Below are positions 7,361-13,807 of a stretch of DNA of 64,000 bases, in pieces. The notes under the pieces were generated by a model. The model ran no database searches, was not told where the DNA came from, and saw nothing but the letters and a program-made list of their open reading frames with translations. The stretch covers positions 3,245,501-3,309,500 of the forward strand of contig NZ_CP121668.1 of assembly GCF_029714425.1 (NCBI RefSeq), written 5' to 3'. The DNA comes from Bradyrhizobium sp. CB2312 (GTDB taxonomy: Bacteria; Pseudomonadota; Alphaproteobacteria; Rhizobiales; Xanthobacteraceae). How positions within the stretch are numbered: position 1 is the stretch's first letter; each line of letters starts with the position of its first letter. Made by a program: the position numbers and the translations under genes.

Positions 7361-7557
7361 GTCGGAGCCCTCAGGCCCGGCGAGCGAAGCCAGGCCTCGA
7401 TCTGGATCGCCGCCTCGTCCTGCCGCGCCTTGCGCAGCAGCATCTCGCGGCTGCGGCCCGGCGGCAGCGCGCGCGCCTCATCGCGCAGGCGCATCACCTC
7501 TTCGGCCAGCCGCTGGTCGAGTGTCTTGGTTTGCTTGAATCGACGCCGCTTCAGCAT
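7357..7557 (-). CDS. Small basic LKRRRFKQT-type conserved protein
   Basis: 66 residues from the ATG behind GGGAGC (6-nt spacing); the upstream in-frame ATG at 7611 lacks an SD. The sequence starts with a basic segment (LKRRRFKQTKTLDQRLAEE), continues with a helix ending in REMLLRKARQDEAA, and finishes with WLRSPGLRAPT. I recognise this as a small protein type widespread in Bradyrhizobium and relatives, but its function is unknown. First gene of a two-gene coupled unit with 7136. Confidence 0.75.
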   Translation of the reverse strand: MLKRRRFKQTKTLDQRLAEEVMRLRDEARALPPGRSREMLLRKARQDEAAIQIEAWLRSPGLRAPT

Positions 7558-7673
7558 GGCGCTGCTCCCTTGTTCGAGTAGGGCGGGAAGCGCAATTGGC
7601 GTTCTCATCACCGATCGATGCCTCGGGCCTTGCGGTGATGCGTTAACTTTACGTTCTGTCCAGGTGGAGAGTC

Positions 7674-7689
7674 CGTATCATATGATACG
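7674..7689. promoter_or_regulatory. Perfect 16-bp palindrome, candidate operator
   Basis: CGTATCATATGATACG is a perfect palindrome in an AT-rich gap in an otherwise GC-rich region. It lies between the divergently read genes at 7357 (minus) and 7890 (plus). The shape is that of an operator for a dimeric repressor such as GntR or TetR type; no regulator is adjacent. Confidence 0.4.
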
Positions 7690-7762
7690 TAACTGCAAAG
7701 AATCTTCGACCAAGTCTGAGACGTTTGAGCGAATTACTCATTTTACTGCGGTGCGATTTCCG

Positions 7763-7778
7763 TGTTCAATTTTGAACA
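7763..7778. promoter_or_regulatory. Inverted repeat TGTTCAATTTTGAACA, candidate operator
   Basis: Two 7-bp arms, TGTTCAA and TTGAACA, around TT. It lies 30 bp upstream of RNA leader B and 74 bp from the palindrome at 7674. Together these suggest a regulated promoter for the gene at 7890, which the copy at 6964 does not share. Confidence 0.35.
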
Positions 7779-7807
7779 ATAGGGACCTCTGGTCGTTGGC
7801 CAGACAT

Positions 7808-7889
7808 CACCGGCCAAGGCTTCGTCCGTAGGCGTCGGTGGCTGAGAGACCGATCGTGCTCCCGCCTGCAATGCGAGGGAGCACGCGTG
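7808..7889 (+). promoter_or_regulatory. Structured 5' leader B, SD-sequestering hairpin
   Basis: Second copy of the leader at 6881. CACCGGCC (7808) can pair with GGCGTCGGTG (7831), or TCGGT (7835) with ACCGA (7849). The SD hairpin pairs CGTGCTCCC (7855-7863) with GGGAGCACG (7877-7885), a perfect 9-bp stem. The single substitution within about 45 nt of otherwise identical 5' sequence, T7857 for C6930, is matched by A7883 for G6958, so base pairing is kept. This is a compensatory change and supports a functional RNA structure. Confidence 0.55.
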
Positions 7890-8060
7890 ATGCGGATCTA
7901 TCGCCCATTGCCAATCGACCATGAGCGGGCCGAATTCATGCGGAAGTTGGCGCATGAATGCCGAGAGCTGTTGAGACAGCCGCTGCCCGATACGTTTCTC
8001 GGACGCAGGACGATGGATGCACCGCGGAGGGAAGACGAGGAGGGTGGCGGCGAGCGGTGA
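7890..8060 (+). CDS. 56-residue PDTFLGRRT-motif protein (paralogue 2)
   Basis: ATG start 8 nt after AGGGAG; a GTG one codon upstream is also possible. The sequence has a charged helix (ERAEFMRKLAHECRELLRQ) and the motif PLPDTFLGRRT shared with the protein at 6964, then an acidic/basic tail. Same length class, same order of elements and same RNA leader, so a duplicated gene-plus-leader cassette. Function unknown. Confidence 0.6.
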   Translation: MRIYRPLPIDHERAEFMRKLAHECRELLRQPLPDTFLGRRTMDAPRREDEEGGGER

Positions 8061-8227
8061 CCACTTGCGCGGAATGAGCTTGCGGGGAGCACGACTTCGC
8101 ATTGCGCAGAACATCGAACGACCGTTTGACGTTGCTCTCTATTTGTTCCAAGTGACGGCAGCATCTCAACCTTAGGGCGAGCCGTGATTGAGCATCAGTC
8201 GCGCCTCGAACTTGCGTGGGGCGGCCG

Positions 8228-8509
8228 ATGAGTATTTCGTTTCTCGCCTTGGTCTTGTTGGAATCCCCGGCAACTCCCGACATGGTCGCGATTGCCAAAG
8301 CCATTCGCGCGCGACATCCCGAACTGCCGATGGCGGTGGAAGGAGGCGACGCGGGCGCTCGCCAGAATTCGCCGCTCATTCGCTGTGGCAACGAACTTGT
8401 TGCGGTGATGTCGATGCCCGCGCCCGTTCCAGAGGATTCTGGGCTATGGTCGCGCGCTTCGACGACATGGCCGCAAGCCGATGCAACCGATTGCGAGCGA
8501 GGACGGTAA
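8228..8509 (+). pseudogene. Truncated DUF4261-like protein gene
   Basis: The 93-residue frame begins SISFLALVLLESPATPDMVAIAKAIRARHPELP and reaches GNELVAVMSMPAPVPEDSG and ASTTWPQADA, the pattern of the N-terminal third of DUF4261-domain proteins as I recall it. The expected long C-terminal domain is missing: the frame turns to TDCERGR and stops. No continuation is visible in other frames nearby, so it is probably a remnant cut by a rearrangement. The family match is from memory of the pattern and should be treated as moderate. Confidence 0.45.
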
Positions 8510-8702
8510 GCCCCTCGAGTTTATTCACCGTATCGAGCGGGTCATTGTGCATCCCGGCGATAACGTGACGATGGAAGCGGAGATTGAGGAGAGCGTGCAT
8601 CGAGCACCAATCAGTGTTCTCGGAAGCCTCGGTGCAATAAATGACTTCGATGCCTCTCACGAAGAGCTCTGGCTGCTTTCACAGGAGAAGGACGAGGGCT
8701 AA
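8481..8702 (+). CDS. Doubtful 73-residue reading frame
   Basis: The frame overlaps the 3' end of the truncated gene and ends at TAA. It has no SD and no recognised domain; composition is acidic (HEELWLLSQEKDEG at the end). It may be an unrelated fragment or spurious. Listed so the stretch is not silent. Confidence 0.22.
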   Translation: MQPIASEDGKPLEFIHRIERVIVHPGDNVTMEAEIEESVHRAPISVLGSLGAINDFDASHEELWLLSQEKDEG

Positions 8703-8794
8703 CTTGCAACTGGTCAAGCTCGCCTTGTGACCTCGATCACGCCTCGGCGCACCCCGGGCGTTGTTGTATGGATCGCATTTGAGATCGTTGGACG

Positions 8795-10321
8795 CTACGC
8801 CGCAGCGGCAGGGCCGAACCAAGTTGTCATCGCCTCCGTGAGTCCGCTTTCGCTCTCGTTTCCAACCCATGCCACATGCCCGTCGGGGCGCACCAGAACC
8901 GCATCGGGCGCGCTGACTTCTCCGATCGCGGGAAGTTCCCACGCCCCGTCGTAGCTGGCGTTGATCGCACTGATGCGATTAGTCCAGGGCGCGATGTCGA
9001 AATTCTGTGCCTCGCCGAAATTGATCAGCACGCCTCGCGCGCCGTGCAAAAGCGTGAACAGCCTCGCCGGACCGTCGTCAACGATCAAATCGAGATCGGG
9101 CATGCGGCGCCCAAGCAGCGGATGGCCTTCGCCGCAATCGTAGCGGATGTCGAGCCCGCTCATCGTCGCGCCAAGATGCTTGCGTGGCTCGTCCATGGCG
9201 AGCAGCTCGGACACGATATCGCGCGCGGCATTGAGGCCGTCCTCGGCGCGGCGGAGCAGGGCGATCTGCGCCCTGGTGTTGCGCAGTACGCGCGCGGCGA
9301 CGGGATGACGCTCGGCGTGGTAGGTGTCGAGCAGATTTTGGGGCGAGATGCCCTTGACAACCTGCGCCAGCTTCCAGCCGAGATTGACCGCGTCCTGCAC
9401 GCCGGCGTTGAGGCCTTGCCCGCCGACGGAGTGATGGATGTGCGCGGCATCGCCGGCGAGCAGCACGCGCCCTTTGCGATAGGAGGCGGCCTGCCGCGCC
9501 GCATCGGTGAAGCGGGAGATCCAGGCAGGATTTTTGAGGTCAAAATCGGTGCGGTAGACGGCGACGAGGGCCTCGCTGAGATCGCGCAGCCCGGGATCGC
9601 CGGTGCGCGCGAGCGTTGCTTCCGTCACGACGACCAGAACGCGCCCGCTCTCCGCCTTGCTGAGGCCGTGAAAGCCGAGCGCGTCGTGACGGAGGCCCCA
9701 GGCGGGTTCCTGGCTCATCTCGACCTCGGCCATGAGATTGCTGAGCGTCGGATCGGACCCGGCGAAGTCGATGCCGGCCGCCTTGCGCACCAGGCTGCGG
9801 CCGCCGTCGCAGCCGACCAGATAGTCCGCCCGCAGCGCCTGTCCGCTGGACAGCGTGACGTCGACGCCGGCCTCGTCCTGCGCGAAGCCCCTGACCTCGG
9901 TGCTTCGATAGATCGGCACCGCGAGCTCAGCGACCCAGTCGGCCAGGATGCGTTCGATATGGTTCTGTCGCAGTGCGAGCCCGTAAGCGTGGCGGGTGGG
10001 GAGATCGCTGATGTCGAGCCGGATCCAGGCGAAGCCCGCGAGCTGGGCAATCTGTCCTTCGCGCAGGAAACGATCCGCGATGCCGCGCTGATCGAGGATC
10101 TCGATGCTGCGCGCGTGCAGGCCGCCGGCGCGCGTGCCGACGAGCTCATGGTCCGCGCGCCGCTCGACGATGGCGACGTCGATCTGTGCAAGCGAGAGCT
10201 CGGCGGCCAGCATGAGCCCGGTTGGGCCGCCGCCGGCGATGATGACCGCATGGCCGCCTGTCGCCGCGCGTGTTGCGCTGGCTCGGCCGCGCGAGCTGGA
10301 TGTCGGAAGCAATACAGGCAT
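8795..10321 (-). CDS. FAD-dependent aromatic monooxygenase (PHBH/PheA/TetX-like)
   Basis: 508 residues, ATG behind GAGGGGG. Class A flavoprotein monooxygenase: Rossmann FAD motif AVIIAGGGPTGLMLAAEL at about 25-42, the DG motif in YLVGCDGGRSLVRKAAGI at about 180, and the GD motif RVLLAGDAAHIHHSVGGQGLNAG at about 305. The C-terminal thioredoxin-like domain (about 390-508) fits the phenol hydroxylase/MhpA subgroup. It should hydroxylate an aromatic or polyketide-like substrate with NAD(P)H and oxygen. It stands alone between small genes, so the substrate cannot be named. The first about 20 residues are low-complexity. Confidence 0.85.
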   Translation of the reverse strand: MPVLLPTSSSRGRASATRAATGGHAVIIAGGGPTGLMLAAELSLAQIDVAIVERRADHELVGTRAGGLHARSIEILDQRGIADRFLREGQIAQLAGFAWIRLDISDLPTRHAYGLALRQNHIERILADWVAELAVPIYRSTEVRGFAQDEAGVDVTLSSGQALRADYLVGCDGGRSLVRKAAGIDFAGSDPTLSNLMAEVEMSQEPAWGLRHDALGFHGLSKAESGRVLVVVTEATLARTGDPGLRDLSEALVAVYRTDFDLKNPAWISRFTDAARQAASYRKGRVLLAGDAAHIHHSVGGQGLNAGVQDAVNLGWKLAQVVKGISPQNLLDTYHAERHPVAARVLRNTRAQIALLRRAEDGLNAARDIVSELLAMDEPRKHLGATMSGLDIRYDCGEGHPLLGRRMPDLDLIVDDGPARLFTLLHGARGVLINFGEAQNFDIAPWTNRISAINASYDGAWELPAIGEVSAPDAVLVRPDGHVAWVGNESESGLTEAMTTWFGPAAAA

Positions 10322-10446
10322 GTCGTGACCCCCTCGGCTTGTGGTTGAGCCCGCGGGTTCTACGGCAGGAGCGGGGACTTGAAGCAAGCCCCTTACGCAC
10401 CACATATTGAGTTGCGAGGAGCGGCTTATGCGTCCGCGCTCACACC

Positions 10447-10482
10447 GTTGACGCGTCGGGCAGAACACCTGCAGAAGGCATC
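10447..10482 (+). repeat. Dispersed CGTCGGGCAAAACAC element, copy 2
   Basis: GTTGACGCGTCGGGCAGAAC and the following ACCTGCAGAAGGCATC match the copies at 2871 and 10759, with one change in the core. A TTGACG -35 is present but no good -10 follows, so this copy may be inactive as a promoter. Confidence 0.48.
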
Positions 10483-10511
10483 ACCCCGATGCACACCGAT
10501 CGCCGGTCCGC

Positions 10512-10712
10512 CTAATCGTCCTTCGACACATCGCCGGGCTTGGTGGGAACATCGATGGTGCCGCCATCGCCGTGCACGAGATCGCGGCCGTTGTCCTCCG
10601 TTTCGCCGGCGTCTTCGACCATTGCCTCTTGCGTGTCGCGCTCTTCGTCGATGCGCGGCTTCGGTCCCGGCAGATCTCGCGATGTCCTGGGTGAAGACGT
10701 CTCGACTGTCAT
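10512..10712 (-). CDS. Small acidic protein, unknown function
   Basis: 66 residues from the ATG behind an excellent SD (AGGAGGA, 6 nt). Highly charged and acidic (RIDEERDTQEAMVEDAGETE), proline-rich at both ends, with no hydrophobic core, so it is probably intrinsically disordered. Similar short acidic proteins are frequent in Bradyrhizobium. It is flanked by two copies of the CGTCGGGCAAAACAC repeat. Confidence 0.72.
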   Translation of the reverse strand: MTVETSSPRTSRDLPGPKPRIDEERDTQEAMVEDAGETEDNGRDLVHGDGGTIDVPTKPGDVSKDD

Positions 10713-10758
10713 TGGCGTTCCTCCTGGTCGGCTAACGCTGCTTCCGCCAATTCGTTCG

Positions 10759-10800
10759 TTTGACGCGTCGGGCAAAACACTGGCATACTGGCATCATCGA
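10759..10800 (+). repeat. Dispersed CGTCGGGCAAAACAC element, copy 3, with promoter-like geometry
   Basis: TTGACG (10760) and CATACT are separated by 18 bp in this copy, and a terminator hairpin follows about 45 bp later. This would allow a small RNA of about 50-65 nt to be produced with no coding gene between. Promoter function is inferred from spacing. Confidence 0.5.
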
Positions 10801-10813
10801 ACGAGTTTGGTTC

Positions 10814-10845
10814 AGCCCACGCGGACAATCCGCGACGGGCTTTTT
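10814..10845 (+). terminator. Rho-independent terminator downstream of repeat copy 3
   Basis: AGCCC and CGCGGA pair with TCCGCG and GGGCT, with short bulges, and are followed by TTTTT. No open reading frame lies between the repeat at 10759 and this hairpin, so the natural reading is a short non-coding transcript. Confidence 0.62.
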
Positions 10846-11093
10846 CGTTTTCGATCCCAGAATCGGACGGTCGCCTACGCGTTCCGGCCACGCACTCGCG
10901 TATCCGCGTTGAGCGATCAGCGTGCCGACGTCGCAACCAGTGCTGGCTGCGCACTGCGAACGTGCCGGCCTCGCGACGCTGGTGCTGTTCGCTCGTGCCG
11001 CTGCCGTCTCCGAGGCCGGAAATAGGGTTCGCGCTCGAAACGATTGCCCTCCGTCACGCGATCTGCCGCGCATCTTTTTCTGAAGGAGAGACA
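10846..11093. other. Intergenic stretch without recognisable gene
   Basis: Short open frames in all directions but no frame with SD support, known domain or conserved start. The last bases hold the strong SD GAAGGAGA for the microgene at 11094. The stretch may be debris from the decayed prophage that follows. Confidence 0.5.
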
Positions 11094-11150
11094 ATGAGCG
11101 CTTATCCGATATCGCTCGCGCTCGCCGCCCTTGTTGCAATCGTGCTGTAG
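11094..11150 (+). CDS. 18-residue hydrophobic peptide
   Basis: MSAYPISLALAALVAIVL directly follows a consensus SD (GAAGGAGAGACA). The peptide is a single short hydrophobic helix. It could be a leader peptide for the following phage-like genes, or a membrane micropeptide. Too short for family recognition; the SD quality is the main support. Confidence 0.4.
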   Translation: MSAYPISLALAALVAIVL

Positions 11151-11161
11151 GAGGCGTTCTC

Positions 11162-11385
11162 ATGAACGAGGAAATCATCGAATGCGAGCTCGAGCGTGCA
11201 CCAGTTCACTTGCCCGCAACCAGGAAGATGTCGAGGTCGCGCACCCTGGCCGAGATCCGCTCGCTCGCGCGCAGACATACCAGAATGGCTATCCGTCTGC
11301 TCGTCGGCATAATGCGCAGCGATAACGCAACGCCGCCGGCGCGCGTCTCAGCCGCTAACGCGATTCTCGATCGCGCTTGGGGTCA
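11162..11385 (+). pseudogene. Phage small-terminase-neighbour-like protein, truncated
   Basis: The visible N-terminal ~75 residues (TLAEIRSLARRHTRMAIRLL, then IMRSDNATPPARVSAANAILDRAWGQAP) match short proteins next to terminase genes in rhizobial prophages. After AWGQAP the frame runs without a break into an unrelated sequence that makes sense only in another frame (see 11382), so a deletion has fused two genes. The continuous 220-codon frame that results should not be taken as one protein family. Confidence 0.42.
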
Positions 11386-11528
11386 AGCTCCTTGTCTGGG
11401 ACAATGTTCTCGACCTCATTACCACCAACGCATTAGTCGGCTTTGCCGCCATTGCGGCCAATCTCGTGGTGTCCTTCTACTTCGCCAATCGCGAGTTCGA
11501 GAATGTTGCGAAGATCATCACGCGGTGA
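11382..11528 (+). pseudogene. C-terminal fragment of phage-type membrane protein
   Basis: In the third frame the bases read VKLLVWDNVLDLITTN, then ALVGFAAIAANLVVSFYFANREFENVAKIITR and stop: one transmembrane helix and a polar tail typical of small phage membrane proteins. No start codon exists for it in this location; its 5' end was lost at the junction with the previous gene. Its TGA overlaps the GTG of the next gene by three bases (GTGA), preserving the original coupled order. Confidence 0.45.
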
Positions 11529-11824
11529 AGGTTCAAGTCGATCAGATTCGAGCGATCGTCGCCGAAACGCTCGCTGAGCAGCACAGGATTCAGCGGGAGA
11601 ACATCGATGCGATCGTGTTGAAGGCTGTCGCGTCGGTGCTGGCCTCTTTTGGAATCGAAGTGGACGACCGTAAGGAGCTGAGGGTTGATTTTCAGCACCT
11701 GCGGAGATGGCGAAAGGGCGTCGAGCAGGCGCAGAGCTACACGTTCAAGGCTGTGATCACAGGGATTGCCACCGGTCTGATGGGCGCCATCTGGCTCTGC
11801 ATCAAGGTCGTGCTGGGCAAGTGA
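11525..11824 (+). CDS. DUF6127-like phage-derived membrane protein
   Basis: 99 residues if started at the GTG that overlaps the preceding stop. Residues 1-60 form helices with RAIVAETLAEQHRIQRENID and a segment LASFGIEVDDRKELRVDFQHLRRWRKGVEQ, followed by a C-terminal transmembrane helix (AVITGIATGLMGAIWLCIKVVL). This is the arrangement of DUF6127 proteins in alphaproteobacterial prophages. The gene may still be intact, although reading frame 11162 also runs into it from upstream. Function unknown. Confidence 0.55.
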   Translation: MKVQVDQIRAIVAETLAEQHRIQRENIDAIVLKAVASVLASFGIEVDDRKELRVDFQHLRRWRKGVEQAQSYTFKAVITGIATGLMGAIWLCIKVVLGK

Positions 11825-12234
11825 TGCGTCCGATGGGGACATTTGCCGACACCTTGGCCGATCTACATCAGATGACGTCGTTCTTCGACGGCGCTACTAT
11901 GCGGCAATTCGAGCTGGGAGCGTGGTGGCTGGCCTATCATGGTCGCGAGGCGGTCGCGTTTGCCGGCGTCGTGCCGTCGACGCACGCTCGCAGCGAAGGT
12001 TATTTCTCCAGGCTCGGCGTGTTGCAGCGGCATTTGGGGCCGGGGCCTTCAGTGCAGGCTGATGCGCACAATCAAGGCGAGGGGACGGCGTGTGGAGTGG
12101 GCCAGTAAGTCTCCGACACGACGGACAATCCGGTCTCTGCGAATAATTTCATCCGGGCGGGCTATCGGCTCTTCGAGCCCGAAGTGCCCTGGGCGTGGCC
12201 ACACAGCCCCTATTGGCGGAAATGGCTTCGCTGA
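11824..12234 (+). pseudogene. Phage-associated GNAT acetyltransferase, frameshifted
   Basis: The first frame gives a GNAT start (FFDGATMRQFELGAWWLAYHGREAVAFAGVVPS). After GVLQRHLG the sense shifts to another frame (CRLMRTIKARGRRVEW), then again to a third (VSDTTDNPVSANNFIRAGYRLFEPEV, PWAWPHSPYWRKWL). The three pieces together make an ordinary GNAT fold including the acetyl-CoA loop region near the first shift. At least two frameshifts, near 12045 and 12110, inactivate it. ATG overlaps the previous stop, as in phage gene clusters. Confidence 0.6.
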
Positions 12235-12283
12235 ACAATGGAGCGGGTTTCCCGTGATGTGGAAGGCAACTTTTCAACATAGA

Positions 12284-12323
12284 AAAGAGGGCCCCGCAGC
12301 TTGGCCGCTGCCGGGCCCTTTTT
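12284..12323 (+). terminator. Rho-independent terminator ending the prophage remnant
   Basis: GAGGGCCC pairs with GGGCCCTTT, and an inner GCAGC pairs with GCTGC; a T-run follows. The A-rich left flank makes it symmetric. It separates the remnant from the catabolic cluster. Confidence 0.8.
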
Positions 12324-12433
12324 GCGTATTGAAGCGATGCGGGTGAAGCCCTTGCGAAGCCGGCGGCGCCGGGCTTTAAGTTGGTATTGCAGGAAATTCG
12401 GCGATCATAAGCCGATGTCAGGGAGCGCTGTCT

Positions 12434-13702
12434 ATGCCCACCAAGCCTCAATTGCCGGAACGTTCGTCGCGGGTGACCGGCAGACCGACTGCGCTCGATG
12501 GTCTTCTGGTCGTCGACTTCACGCGCGTCGTGGCGGGGCCGGCGTGCACGCAGACGCTCGCCGATTTCGGCGCGCGTGTCATCAAGATCGAGAATCCAGA
12601 CGGCGGCGACGATACGCGGGCCTATGAGCACGCCGAAATCGGCGGCGAGAGTGCGGCCTATCTCAGCCTGAATCGCAACAAGCGCGGCATCGCGCTCGAT
12701 CTCACCGTGCCGGAGGCTCGCGAGATCGCGCTGGATCTGATCCGCAAGGCGGATGTGGTCGTGGAGAACTTTTCCAGCGGCGTCATGAAGAAATTCGGCC
12801 TCGACTATGAGTCCGTCGCGGCGCTGAACCCTCGGCTGGTCTATTGCTCGATCTCCGCTTATGGGCGCACCGGACCGTTTGCCTCACGCCCCGGTTTCGA
12901 TCCCATCACTCAAGCAGAAAGCGGGTTCATGTCGCTCAACGGGTTTGCCGATGGCCCGGCGGTGCGAACCGGCCCGCCCATCGTGGACATGGCGACGGGG
13001 ATGTCTGCCTGCAACGCGATTCTGATGGCGCTCTTGGCGCGGGACCGGCTCGGCCGCGGGCAGCATGTCGAGGTCGCCCTGTTTGATATCGCGATGGGGA
13101 TGACCGGCTTCTACGGCATGGCCTATCTCATCAACGGCGAGAACCCCGGCCGGTTCGGCAATTCGCCGAGCGGGTCTCCCACCGTCGGCGTCTACGAGGC
13201 TTCCGACGGGCCGCTCTACATGGCCTGCGCCAACGACCGGCTCTATCGCCGCCTGGTGGTCGAGGTGCTGAACCGGCCCGATCTGATCACCGATCCGCAG
13301 TTCGCCTCGCGCAAAGCGCGCTCCGAGAACAAGGAGCTTCTGCGTGCCGCCATCGCGGAGGTGTTTGCGAGCGATACACTCGAGAACTGGATGGCGAAAT
13401 TGAAGCTGGCCAATATTCCGGTCGGCTATCTCCGCACGGTCGAGGAGGGATTCAACGCGCCGGAGGCTCGGCAGCGCCATCGCTTGAGCCGGATTCCACA
13501 CCCTACGGCGGCATGGGTCCCCAACATCGAACCACCGATCAATATGAGCCTGACCGGAGCGATTGATCCTGTGGCGGCACCCTTGCTGGGCGAGCATACC
13601 GAAGACGTCCTGCGTGATACGCTGGGATACGACGAACGTCGGATCTCGGAGCTCACACAAAAGGGCGCTTTTGGATCGGGCAAGCCGTCGGCACCGTTTT
13701 GA
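12434..13702 (+). CDS. CaiB/BaiF CoA-transferase (family III)
   Basis: 422 residues; ATG 8 nt behind AGGGAGCG. Family III CoA-transferases move CoA between carboxylic acids by a ping-pong mechanism with an aspartyl anhydride. Visible hallmarks: DFTRVVAGPACTQTLADFGA near residue 28, the NRNKRGIALDL segment near 80, and the catalytic aspartate at D185 in GPPIVDMATGM. It begins a plus-strand cluster with a two-component monooxygenase and, after an opposite-strand gene, an ABC importer. It most likely activates the acid substrate as its CoA thioester. Exact donor and acceptor unknown. Confidence 0.87.
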   Translation: MPTKPQLPERSSRVTGRPTALDGLLVVDFTRVVAGPACTQTLADFGARVIKIENPDGGDDTRAYEHAEIGGESAAYLSLNRNKRGIALDLTVPEAREIALDLIRKADVVVENFSSGVMKKFGLDYESVAALNPRLVYCSISAYGRTGPFASRPGFDPITQAESGFMSLNGFADGPAVRTGPPIVDMATGMSACNAILMALLARDRLGRGQHVEVALFDIAMGMTGFYGMAYLINGENPGRFGNSPSGSPTVGVYEASDGPLYMACANDRLYRRLVVEVLNRPDLITDPQFASRKARSENKELLRAAIAEVFASDTLENWMAKLKLANIPVGYLRTVEEGFNAPEARQRHRLSRIPHPTAAWVPNIEPPINMSLTGAIDPVAAPLLGEHTEDVLRDTLGYDERRISELTQKGAFGSGKPSAPF

Positions 13703-13807
13703 ACCTGCTCGGTCGGTCTCGCGCAGTCAGGCTCACGCGCCCGGCTCCGCATCCGCTTGCTTTGGCGATGCTCTCGCCGCATAACTAAGCGACAGCGAGG
13801 GACACGA

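Noticed and set aside
8876..10348. 490-residue reading frame on the plus strand opposite the flavin monooxygenase
   Set aside because: High-GC antisense frame; the minus frame holds all cofactor motifs, and the plus translation shows none.
11162..11824. Single 220-residue protein
   Set aside because: The middle 45 residues make no sense in this frame but give a typical phage membrane protein in another frame, so it is a fusion after deletion.
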